DNA of 44,424 bases, taken from positions 1 to 44,424 of the forward strand of contig JAFEFM010000453.1 of assembly GCA_018240585.1 (NCBI GenBank), in the 5' to 3' direction. The position numbers and the translations under genes are program-made. Source of the DNA: Pseudomonadota bacterium. Lineage in GTDB: Bacteria > Pseudomonadota > Gammaproteobacteria > Burkholderiales > Rhodocyclaceae. The notes beneath the pieces were generated by a model. The model was not told the origin of the DNA. It saw nothing but the letters and a program-made list of their open reading frames with translations, and did no database searches. Below are positions 10,547 to 17,219 of the stretch, in pieces (position 1 is the stretch's first letter; each line of letters opens with the position of its first letter).

Positions 10547-11515
10547 TCAGCCTGCGCGGCCATCGGGGCACTGGGGCGGGGTCGATTGAGGATGCTGGGC
10601 GAGCCAGGCGCGGGCAGCGTCGGCGTCGCGGTGGATCTGGGTCTTGAGGGCGTCGAGGGAGTCGAACTTCTGCTCATTGCGCAGCTTGTGCAGGAAATGC
10701 ACGCGCAGGTGGGCGCCGTAGCACTCCTGCTGCCAGTCGAACAGGTGCACCTCGAGCCGCGGCCGGGGGATGTCGGTGGCGGTGGGGCGCACGCCGATGT
10801 TGGCCACGCCGCCGACGCGTTGTTCGCCCAGGCCTTCCACGCTGACGGCGAACACGCCGGACAGCGCGGGGCGGCGGTGCTTGAGCTGCACGTTGGCGGT
10901 GGGAAAGCCGAGCTGGCGGCCGAGCTTGTCGCCATGGACCACACGGCCGGCGATGCTGTAGGCGCGGCCGAGCAGGCGCGCCGCGTGGGCGAGGTCGCCC
11001 TCGGACAGCGCGTCGCGCACGGCCGAGCTTGAAACGCGCTCGCCTTCGACGCTCAGGGTGGTCATCGACTCGACGCCGAAGCCATGTGCGTGGCCGGCTG
11101 ACTGCAGCATGGCGAAGTTGCCCTGGCGGCGGGCGCCGAAGCAGAAATCGTCGCCGATGAAGAGGTGGCGGACGGCGAGGCCGCGGACCAGGATGTCGTC
11201 GATGAAACCGTGCGCCGGCTGGGCGGCAAAGGCGGCGTTGAAGCGGCACACATGCACGCGATCCACGCCGCTCGCTTCGAGCAGCAGCAGCTTTTCGCGC
11301 AGCGACGCGAGCCGGGCAGGCGCATCGGAGGGCGCGAAATATTCGCGCGGATGCGGCTCGAAGGTCAGCACGACCGCCGGCAGGCCCATCGCGCGCGCCT
11401 TTTCGGTGAGCAGCTTGAGCAGTGCCTGATGGCCACGGTGTACGCCATCGAAATTGCCGATGGTCAGCACCGCAGCTTCGTCAGCCTGCACCGGGATCCC
11501 GCGTACGACCTGCAT
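10547..11515 (-). CDS. ribF: Bifunctional riboflavin kinase / FAD synthetase
   Basis: RibF phosphorylates riboflavin to FMN and adenylates it to FAD in the cytosol. The 322-aa protein has the N-terminal nucleotidyltransferase motif [12 protein letters not shown] (18-29) and the C-terminal riboflavin kinase segment [13 protein letters not shown]. It is the first gene of the ribF-ileS-lspA-fkpB-ispH operon; AGGCGG precedes the ATG and a good promoter lies just upstream. FAD made here is the cofactor of EtfAB encoded at the right end, though the link is only metabolic. Confidence 0.97.
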   Translation of the reverse strand: MQVVRGIPVQADEAAVLTIGNFDGVHRGHQALLKLLTEKARAMGLPAVVLTFEPHPREYFAPSDAPARLASLREKLLLLEASGVDRVHVCRFNAAFAAQPAHGFIDDILVRGLAVRHLFIGDDFCFGARRQGNFAMLQSAGHAHGFGVESMTTLSVEGERVSSSAVRDALSEGDLAHAARLLGRAYSIAGRVVHGDKLGRQLGFPTANVQLKHRRPALSGVFAVSVEGLGEQRVGGVANIGVRPTATDIPRPRLEVHLFDWQQECYGAHLRVHFLHKLRNEQKFDSLDALKTQIHRDADAARAWLAQHPQSTPPQCPDGRAG

Positions 11516-11536
11516 AACCGCCTGAAAAAAGTCGCA

Positions 11537-11565
11537 ATTATAGCGGCAAAGCCGGATCGTGTCGG
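11537..11565 (-). promoter_or_regulatory. Promoter of the ribF-ileS-lspA-fkpB-ispH operon
   Basis: On the minus strand CCGACA (11560-11565, 4/6 match to TTGACA) is followed after 17 nt by a perfect TATAAT (11537-11542). Transcription would start near 11530, leaving a short leader before ribF (ATG at 11515). Confidence 0.6.
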
Positions 11566-11596
11566 AAAAAGGGCAGGACTGACCCCGATCCGGCGC

Positions 11597-12946
11597 TCAG
11601 CCCAACTGCGCGACGCGGGTGCGGTTGACCGGCGGGTTGGCGTCGAAGTAGCGCTTGATGCCGCGCGTGATCGCGTTCGCCATCTTGTCCTGGTAGCCGT
11701 CGTCGTTGAGGCGGCGCTCTTCCTCCGGGTTGCTGATGAAGGCCGTCTCCACCAGCACCGACGGAATGTCCGGCGCCTTCAGCACGGCAAAGCCAGCCTG
11801 CTCGACGTCGCCCTTGTGCAGCTTGTTGATGTCGCCGATCTCGTCCAGCACGGCACGCCCCAGCTTCAGGCTGTCGTTGATGGTTGCGGTCTGCGACAGG
11901 TCGAGCAGGGTGCGGGCGATGTGGCCGTCCTGCCGCGCAAGGTTCACGCCGCCGATGAGATCGGCATCGTTTTCCTTCTGCGCCAGCCAGCGCGCGGCCG
12001 AACTGGAGGCGCCGCGCTCGGACAGCACGAACACCGAGCTGCCCCGGGCATCCGGACGCACGAAGGCGTCTGCGTGAATGGATACGAACAGGTCGGCCTG
12101 CACGCGTCGCGCGCGCGTCACGCGCTGGCCCAGCGGCACGAAATAGTCGCCGTCGCGCGTGAGCACCGCGCGCATGTTGGGATGGGACTCGATCTGGCGC
12201 TTGAGCCGGCGGGCGATGGACAGGGTGACGTCCTTCTCCAGGCTGCCCGCCGCACCGACCGCGCCGGGATCCTCGCCACCGTGGCCCGGATCGAGCACCA
12301 CGGTGAACAATCGATTGACCTGCGGCTCGTTGCGTCGCACGGCGCGGGGTGCCTCGACCGGTGCCGGTTGCGGATTGATCGAGGTCTGGGTGATCGCTGG
12401 GTTGCCGGTATCGCCCAGCGCCGCATCCATCGGCGAGTCCTTGCGGATCAAGGCCAGCAGCGGATCGCTGGGATTGGTCGGATGCAGGTCCAGTACCAGG
12501 CGGTGGCCGTAGTTGCCGACCGGTGCCAGCGTGAACACTTGCGGATTCACCTGGTCCTTCAGCTCGATGACCACGCGCACCACGCCCGGGCGGTTCTGCC
12601 CGGCGCGGATCACCTTGATGTGCGGATCGCTGTCGAGCACCTTGGATGGCAGCGACTGCAGCACGTTGTCGAGCTGCACGCCTTCGAGGTCCACCACCAG
12701 ACGCTCCGGGTTCTGCACCAGCATGTGGCTGAACTTCAGCTCGGAAGTGCCTTCCAGCGTCACCCGCGTGTATTCGTCAGCCGGCCAGATCCGCACCGCG
12801 ACCAGGGAGGTGGACGCCGCCCGCCCGACCGGACTGACCAGCAGCGCGAGCGTCGCGCCGGCGAACTTGAGCAGCTCCCTGCGGTTCAGTCCGGAACGGG
12901 CGTCGGGTTCGCGCCCCGTAGTGCTTTCGCCAGTTCGATCAAGCAT
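11597..12946 (-). CDS. amiC: N-acetylmuramoyl-L-alanine amidase, AmiC type
   Basis: This periplasmic zinc amidase cleaves the peptide from MurNAc to split septal peptidoglycan during division. The 449-aa protein has a twin-arginine-like signal (RR at 22-23 in NRRELLKFAG, then a hydrophobic stretch and AxA-like site), an AMIN targeting domain (about 48-150) and an Amidase_3 domain. The zinc-binding residues are H222 and E225 in DPGHGGEDPG and H291 in SIHAD, with the catalytic glutamate in VETAFISN. E. coli AmiC is also Tat-exported. The chosen ATG (12946) overlaps the end of tsaE by 61 nt; the next methionine is inside the mature domain, so the overlap seems real unless a non-ATG start is used. 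Confidence 0.94.
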   Translation of the reverse strand: MLDRTGESTTGREPDARSGLNRRELLKFAGATLALLVSPVGRAASTSLVAVRIWPADEYTRVTLEGTSELKFSHMLVQNPERLVVDLEGVQLDNVLQSLPSKVLDSDPHIKVIRAGQNRPGVVRVVIELKDQVNPQVFTLAPVGNYGHRLVLDLHPTNPSDPLLALIRKDSPMDAALGDTGNPAITQTSINPQPAPVEAPRAVRRNEPQVNRLFTVVLDPGHGGEDPGAVGAAGSLEKDVTLSIARRLKRQIESHPNMRAVLTRDGDYFVPLGQRVTRARRVQADLFVSIHADAFVRPDARGSSVFVLSERGASSSAARWLAQKENDADLIGGVNLARQDGHIARTLLDLSQTATINDSLKLGRAVLDEIGDINKLHKGDVEQAGFAVLKAPDIPSVLVETAFISNPEEERRLNDDGYQDKMANAITRGIKRYFDANPPVNRTRVAQLG

Positions 12947-13416
12947 GTTTGCCCCGCATCCGTATGTCCGATGATGTCGGCACGCCGTCCGTCTGCCTCG
13001 GGCTGCAGGAATATCTCGAGGTCGGGAGACGGGAGATGGGGGACCGCCTTTTGCGGCCATTCCACCAAACACACGCCATCTCCGGCGAAGTATTCGTCGA
13101 GCCCCGCGTCGAGGTATTCGTCCGGCGAGTTGAAGCGATAAAAATCAAAGTGATATAAGTCTAATCTAGAAACGGAATAAGGTTCAATCAAGGTGTAAGT
13201 GGGACTCTTCACCTTGCCTTCATGTCCGAGCGCCCGAAGCACGCCGCGGGTGAGCGTCGTCTTGCCGCTGCCGAGGTTGCCCTGCAGCCAGATCTTGAGC
13301 CCCGGGCGCAGGGCGCGCGCCAGGGCTGCGCCCAGGCCGACGGTGTCGCCTTCAGCCGCCAAGTGCGCGCACAGTCGGGCCTCGCTATCATCGGCGGGGT
13401 GAATGAACTCGATCAT
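12886..13416 (-). CDS. tsaE: tRNA t6A biosynthesis ATPase TsaE
   Basis: TsaE is the ATPase partner of TsaB and TsaD that makes N6-threonylcarbamoyladenosine in ANN-decoding tRNAs. The 176-aa protein has Walker A GNLGSGKTT (46-54), SPTYTLIEPY and HFDFYRF, and lacks an additional kinase domain. The C-terminus (about 25 residues beyond the usual) runs over the amiC start. The tsaE-amiC gene order is common in gamma- and betaproteobacteria. The ATG at 13416 faces the queG start, so its promoter must lie in queG coding DNA. Confidence 0.95.
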   Translation of the reverse strand: MIEFIHPADDSEARLCAHLAAEGDTVGLGAALARALRPGLKIWLQGNLGSGKTTLTRGVLRALGHEGKVKSPTYTLIEPYSVSRLDLYHFDFYRFNSPDEYLDAGLDEYFAGDGVCLVEWPQKAVPHLPSPDLEIFLQPEADGRRADIIGHTDAGQTCLIELAKALRGANPTPVPD

Positions 13417-14490
13417 GAAAACCTCTCGTTGAAGGCGGCCGACGGCGCTGCGCTCGTCCAGCACATCCGGCGGTGGGCGGCGGACTTCGGCTTCTCCGCT
13501 GTCGGCGTGGCCGATGTCGATCTCGGCGATGCCGAAAATGGCCTGCAGGCCTGGCTGGAAGCCGGTTGCCACGGCGAGATGGATTATATGTTGCGGCACG
13601 GCATGAAGCGCGCGCGACCGGCCGAGCTGGTGCCGGGCACGCTGCGCGTGATCAGTGCGCGCATGAATTACTGGCCGCCGGCGGCGCCGGCACAGCAGGT
13701 GCTTGCCGACGGCACCCGCGCATACGTGTCGCGCTACGCGCTGGGGCGCGACTACCACAAGGTGTTGCGTAACCGCCTGCAGAAGCTCGCCGAGCGCATC
13801 GCGGAGGCGGCGCCGCACGGCTACCGCGTGTTCACCGATTCGGCGCCGATTCTGGAAGTGGAGCTTGCCAGCCGCGACGGGCTGGGCTGGCGCGGGAAGC
13901 ACACGCTATTGCTCGAGCGCGGCCTGGGCTCCTGGTTCTTCCTCGGGGAGATCTTCACCGACCTGCCGCTGCCGGTGGACGAGCCCGTTGCAGCACATTG
14001 CGGCTCGTGCAGCGCCTGCCTCGATGCGTGCCCGACGCGTGCGATCGTGGCGCCTTACCGTGTCGACGCTCGGCGCTGCATCTCCTACTTGACGATCGAG
14101 CTCAAAGGCGCAATTCCCGAGGACCTGCGGCCGCTACTCGGCAACCGCATCTACGGCTGCGACGACTGCCAGCTCGTGTGCCCGTGGAACCGCTTCGCAC
14201 ACGTGACGCAGGAGCCGGATTTCGCGCCGCGGCATGGACTCGATTCCGCGCGGCTGGTCGAGCTCTTCGCGTGGACCGCGGTGGATTTCGCCGAGCGCAC
14301 CGCCGGCAGCCCGATCCATCGCATCGGCCACGAGCGCTGGCTGCGCAACATCGCGGTGGCGCTGGGCAACGCGCCAAGGTCAGCCGAAGTGGTCGATGCG
14401 TTGCGGGCCCGTGCCGACGATGATTCCGCCCTGGTGCGAGAGCACGTGGCATGGGCGCTGGCGCGTCATGCCGGCGCTGCGGCAGGCTAG
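13399..14490 (+). CDS. queG: Epoxyqueuosine reductase
   Basis: QueG reduces epoxyqueuosine to queuosine in the tRNA wobble position using cobalamin and two [4Fe-4S] clusters. The 363-aa product shows the motifs CGSCSACLDACP (from about 201) and GCDDCQLVCPWN (from about 253), and the family stretches SRYALGRDYHK and HGEMDYMLRHGM. There is no suitable ATG: I give GTG 13399, which overlaps the divergent tsaE start by 18 nt. TTG 13429 would avoid the overlap and fits the E. coli N-terminus length equally well. The C-terminus includes a HEAT-like region. Confidence 0.94.
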   Translation: MNELDHENLSLKAADGAALVQHIRRWAADFGFSAVGVADVDLGDAENGLQAWLEAGCHGEMDYMLRHGMKRARPAELVPGTLRVISARMNYWPPAAPAQQVLADGTRAYVSRYALGRDYHKVLRNRLQKLAERIAEAAPHGYRVFTDSAPILEVELASRDGLGWRGKHTLLLERGLGSWFFLGEIFTDLPLPVDEPVAAHCGSCSACLDACPTRAIVAPYRVDARRCISYLTIELKGAIPEDLRPLLGNRIYGCDDCQLVCPWNRFAHVTQEPDFAPRHGLDSARLVELFAWTAVDFAERTAGSPIHRIGHERWLRNIAVALGNAPRSAEVVDALRARADDDSALVREHVAWALARHAGAAAG

Positions 14491-14493
14491 AAT
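14488..14493 (+). promoter_or_regulatory. Possible -10 box (TAGAAT) for slyX
   Basis: GCTAGAAT ends about 25 nt before the slyX ATG and includes the queG stop codon. The same GCTAGAAT string stands close before ispD and ppx. No matching -35 hexamer was found, so confidence is low. Confidence 0.35.
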
Positions 14494-14518
14494 CCCGCGC
14501 CTGCAACCGGATGCCGTG

Positions 14519-14719
14519 ATGGAAGACCGCCTCGAAACACTCGAAACCAAGATGATGTCCGCCGAGGACCAGCTCGACGAGCTCAACCGCACGGTGTGGC
14601 GTCAGCAGCAGGAAATCGACCTGCTGCGCGAACACCTGCGCCAGCTCGCGCAGCAATTGAAGACGATGCAGCCGGGCGGCGCGAACCGGCCCGAGGACGA
14701 GATCCCGCCGCACTGGTGA
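14519..14719 (+). CDS. slyX: SlyX family protein
   Basis: This 66-aa protein has a heptad-like coiled coil from MEDRLETLETKM to about residue 50 and the characteristic C-terminal PPHW ending of SlyX. The family's function is unknown. The ATG is 28 nt after the queG stop; TAGAAT at 14488-14493, overlapping the queG stop codon, could be its own -10 element. It ends 13 nt before the convergent norF-like gene. Confidence 0.9.
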   Translation: MEDRLETLETKMMSAEDQLDELNRTVWRQQQEIDLLREHLRQLAQQLKTMQPGGANRPEDEIPPHW

Positions 14720-14732
14720 GGCGGGCGAGCGC

Positions 14733-15026
14733 TCAGAGGACCAGCGCGCCGGTCAGTCGCGCCAGCGTGCCGCCGAAGGCGGAGCTCAGGATCACCAGCA
14801 ACGGCATGCCGTGGGTGAAGGCATACATCAGCCGGCGGATGCGGGGCGTCGCCGTGCGCAATTCCAGGAAGTTGTCGCACACCAGGCGCAGCTTGACCGC
14901 CATCACCAGCGCGACGAGCACGCTGACGCCGAAGCGGTCGTCGGCCGTGCCGCCGAGGCCGGCGCCGACGACGCTGAGCAGCACCAGCGCCAGCCAGGTG
15001 AGATCCAGTTTGCGCGTTTCGCTCAT
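14733..15026 (-). CDS. norF: NorF-like small membrane protein (cytochrome c oxidase subunit IV family)
   Basis: This 97-aa protein has three likely membrane helices: LTWLALVLLSVVGAGLG, FGVSVLVALVMAVKLRLVCDN and PLLVILSSAFGGTLARL. It fits the small prokaryotic subunit IV/NorF family, accessory to nitric oxide reductase or heme-copper oxidases. ATG 15026 is chosen because GGAGG sits 7 nt upstream; an ATG at 15041 would overlap the norE stop. It follows norE directly. NorF is not catalytic but raises Nor activity in Paracoccus. The symbol is by family and context, not proof. Confidence 0.75.
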   Translation of the reverse strand: MSETRKLDLTWLALVLLSVVGAGLGGTADDRFGVSVLVALVMAVKLRLVCDNFLELRTATPRIRRLMYAFTHGMPLLVILSSAFGGTLARLTGALVL

Positions 15027-15040
15027 TGCCGGCCTCCGCA

Positions 15041-15634
15041 TCAGGGCAACAGATAGAAGAGCGGAAAGATCATCAGCCAGATGATGTCCGTGGTGTGCCA
15101 GTAGCAGGCGAAGGCTTCCAGGCCGACGTGGTCGTCGGCCGAATACGAGCCGGTGCCGGTGCGCAGCATGACCCAGCCCAGGCCGAGCAGCCCCCAGAAC
15201 ACATGGATCAGGTGGTTGAAGGTCAGGTAGTAGTAGGTGACGACGAAGATGCCCGCGCTGCCGTCCAGGCCATGGGCGAGGTTCCAGCGCACCTCGATGA
15301 GCTTGATCACGGGATAGCCCAGGCCGAACAACAGCGCTCCCGTCAGCCAGCGCAGGCAGGCCTGCTGTCGCGATGCGCGCATCGCATGCACCGCGTGGGC
15401 CACGCACCAGCCGCTGGTGAGCAGCATCAGCGTGTAGCCGGTGCCGGCGAGCAGCGACAGCCGCGCCGGCCCTGCGGCGAAGACCTCCGGGTGATGCGCG
15501 CGTGCAACGAAATACACCGCGAACATGAGCGCGAATTCGGTGACTTCGCAAAAGATGCCGACCCACATCGCCTTGTTGCCGGGGATGCGGCCGGCGGAAG
15601 GCGCTGGATGGAGCAGGTTGGCGGCGGTGGTCAT
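15041..15634 (-). CDS. norE: NorE-like cytochrome c oxidase subunit III family protein
   Basis: This 197-aa integral membrane protein has about five helices and the subunit III signatures WVGIFCEVTEFALMF, FNHLIHVFWGLLGLG and a terminal YWHTTDIIWLMIFPLFYL. The length (shorter than the seven-helix subunit III of aa3 oxidases) fits NorE. In denitrifiers NorE and NorF are accessory to cytochrome c-dependent nitric oxide reductase. No norCBQD or oxidase subunit I/II gene lies in the window, so this is a detached pair. It could alternatively serve another heme-copper oxidase. Confidence 0.82.
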   Translation of the reverse strand: MTTAANLLHPAPSAGRIPGNKAMWVGIFCEVTEFALMFAVYFVARAHHPEVFAAGPARLSLLAGTGYTLMLLTSGWCVAHAVHAMRASRQQACLRWLTGALLFGLGYPVIKLIEVRWNLAHGLDGSAGIFVVTYYYLTFNHLIHVFWGLLGLGWVMLRTGTGSYSADDHVGLEAFACYWHTTDIIWLMIFPLFYLLP

Positions 15635-15689
15635 GCGGCAGACTTGAGCGGGAAACCGATGCCATGATGCCTGCTTCGGCCAGCGCCTG

Positions 15690-15724
15690 CCTTGATCCAG
15701 GCGAATTCAAGGGCGCGAATTCGC
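15690..15724. promoter_or_regulatory. Inverted repeats upstream of norE
   Basis: CCTTGA (15690-15695) and TCAAGG (15707-15712) form a perfect inverted repeat with an 11-nt spacer, and the 10-bp palindrome GCGAATTCGC lies at 15715-15724, repeating the GCGAATTC at 15701-15708. They lie 56-90 nt upstream of the norE start. The spacing is wrong for an FNR/Dnr/NNR box (TTGA-N6-TCAA), so any regulator is unknown. Confidence 0.35.
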
Positions 15725-15771
15725 ACGTCTGCTCCATAGACTTGCCACGTGTGCTGCAGCATGCCGCCGAT

Positions 15772-15788
15772 CCCGGGGCGTGCCCGGG
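15772..15788. other. Perfect CCCGGG hairpin after the small unknown gene
   Basis: CCCGGG-GCGTG-CCCGGG forms a 6-bp stem with a 5-nt loop, 10 nt beyond the stop of the small gene and ahead of norE. No T tract follows on the minus strand. It might separate the two transcription units or be a regulator site. Confidence 0.3.
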
Positions 15789-15798
15789 AGGGAGGAGA

Positions 15799-16068
15799 TC
15801 AGACTGCTGCGATTTCACTCAGGCTGCATTTCGCGATACCCAATTCGGTCCTGACCAGCAGGGGGTAGCTGGCGCCGCTGAATCGGCCGAAGCGGCCGAT
15901 GTTGTAGCCGACGACCGACCCTTGAACGCAGCCCAGGCGCACCCGGCGGCCGACACTGAATCCCGCCCGGATCGCGCGATCCACCGACTGCTCGACGCAG
16001 CCGTGCCAGTGGTGGCCCCGGCTGCTCGACGCTCCGCCTTCAACGAGAACAAGTGCATTGGTTTTCAT
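15799..16068 (-). CDS. Small conserved-looking protein of unknown function
   Basis: I do not recognise this 89-aa protein. It is supported by a GAGG ribosome site 6 nt before the ATG and by an ordered composition: an N-terminal strand MKTNALVLVEGG, a GHHWHGC segment with three possible metal ligands, then RLGCVQGSVVGYNIGRFG and YPLLVRTELGIAKCS, which resemble beta-strands of a small barrel. No signal peptide or membrane helix is evident. It is on the norEF strand, 164 nt upstream of norE, and a link to NO or heme-copper oxidase function is speculative. It is possibly an overpredicted reading frame, but I lean towards real. Confidence 0.55.
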   Translation of the reverse strand: MKTNALVLVEGGASSSRGHHWHGCVEQSVDRAIRAGFSVGRRVRLGCVQGSVVGYNIGRFGRFSGASYPLLVRTELGIAKCSLSEIAAV

Positions 16069-16243
16069 GATGGCCTCGACGCTTGGGCCTGAAATGCAGG
16101 CCCTGCATCAAGCATAACGGTCGCTGCGACGCAGTGTTGAGGCCCGGGGTTGGCAACATCGGCACGCTCGTGCAATGGGTCACGGGCGGCCGCGATGGCA
16201 GCGTCAAAGTGGCTCGGACGGCACGGGACGGGACGTAAAGGCG

Positions 16244-17209
16244 CTACAGCCAGCGCGCTTTGCGGAACTGCCAGTAGAGCAGGCTGCTGAGGCCTCCGAT
16301 CACGCCCAGTGCCATCGGGTAGCCGTATTCCCACTGCAGTTCCGGCATGTGGGAGAAGTTCATGCCCCAGATGCCTGCGCAGGCGGTGGCGACAGCGAAG
16401 ATCCCCGCCCAGGCGGCCAGCCGCTTGCTCACTTCGGTCTGGTCGATGGTCACCATCGCCAGGTTCACCTGGATGGCGGTGGCGATGGTGTCGCGAATGC
16501 CGTCCAGCGAGGTGTTGATGCGCGCCAGGTGGTCGTACACATCGCGGAAATAGTTCCGGCTGCGCACGCAGACATCGGGCACGCGGCCGCTGTGCATCTT
16601 GGCGGCCGCATCCATCAGCGGCGTCACCGCGTGCTTGAGCAGGGTCACCTTGAGCTTGAGCCGGTAAAGGCGGCGGATGTTCGAGCGCCCGGCGCCCTTG
16701 GTGAAGATGCGTTCCTCGAGTGCTTCGAGTTCGGTCTCGAGCCTGTCGATGATCGGAAAATAGCGATCGACCACCGCATCCATCAGGGCATAGAGCACGT
16801 AGCCCGAGCCCTGCGCCAGCATCTTCGGCTCGCGCTCGCAGCGCGCACGCACGCCGAGGAAACCGTGCTGGCTGCCGTTGCGCACCGACAGGATGTAGTT
16901 GGGGCCGGCAAACACATGAACCTCACCGGTCTCGAGCCTGCCCTCGCGCTCTTCGATCAGGTGCATCACGACGAAAAGCTCTTCGTCGTACTCCTCGACC
17001 TTCGGTCGTTGGTGGCCGTGGTTGGCATCTTCCACCGCGAGATCGTGCAGGCCGAACTCCTCCTTCATGACGGCGAGTTCTTCAGGTGTGGCGTCCTTCA
17101 GCGCGACCCAGACGAAGCAGTCAGGCTTGATGAGGTACTCGCTGATGTCGTCCACCGTGATGTCGGCGAGCTTGCGCCCGTGCTGGTAGGCGACGCAGTT
17201 GATCAGCAT
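16244..17209 (-). CDS. corA: CorA family magnesium/cobalt transporter
   Basis: CorA forms a pentameric channel for Mg2+ (and Co2+/Ni2+) uptake across the inner membrane. The 321-aa protein has a large cytosolic N-terminal domain, two C-terminal helices, and the pore signature GMN (about 282-284) followed by an MPEL loop. AGGAGT stands before ATG 17209, inside a 10-nt gap from the mfd stop, so it is likely cotranscribed with mfd. A 175-nt region downstream, before the small unknown gene, shows no other gene. Confidence 0.95.
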   Translation of the reverse strand: MLINCVAYQHGRKLADITVDDISEYLIKPDCFVWVALKDATPEELAVMKEEFGLHDLAVEDANHGHQRPKVEEYDEELFVVMHLIEEREGRLETGEVHVFAGPNYILSVRNGSQHGFLGVRARCEREPKMLAQGSGYVLYALMDAVVDRYFPIIDRLETELEALEERIFTKGAGRSNIRRLYRLKLKVTLLKHAVTPLMDAAAKMHSGRVPDVCVRSRNYFRDVYDHLARINTSLDGIRDTIATAIQVNLAMVTIDQTEVSKRLAAWAGIFAVATACAGIWGMNFSHMPELQWEYGYPMALGVIGGLSSLLYWQFRKARWL

Positions 17210-17219
17210 GGGGACTCCT

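Noticed and set aside
8733..10589. 618-aa open frame opposite ileS
   Set aside because: Antisense shadow of ileS; no recognisable motif or ribosome site, low-complexity composition.
15690..15712. FNR/Dnr binding site before norE
   Set aside because: The arms are TTGA and TCAA but are separated by 11 nt instead of the 6 nt needed.
16069..16243. Gene in the gap between corA and the small unknown gene
   Set aside because: Only an antisense or overlapping low-complexity frame is present; no start with a ribosome site.
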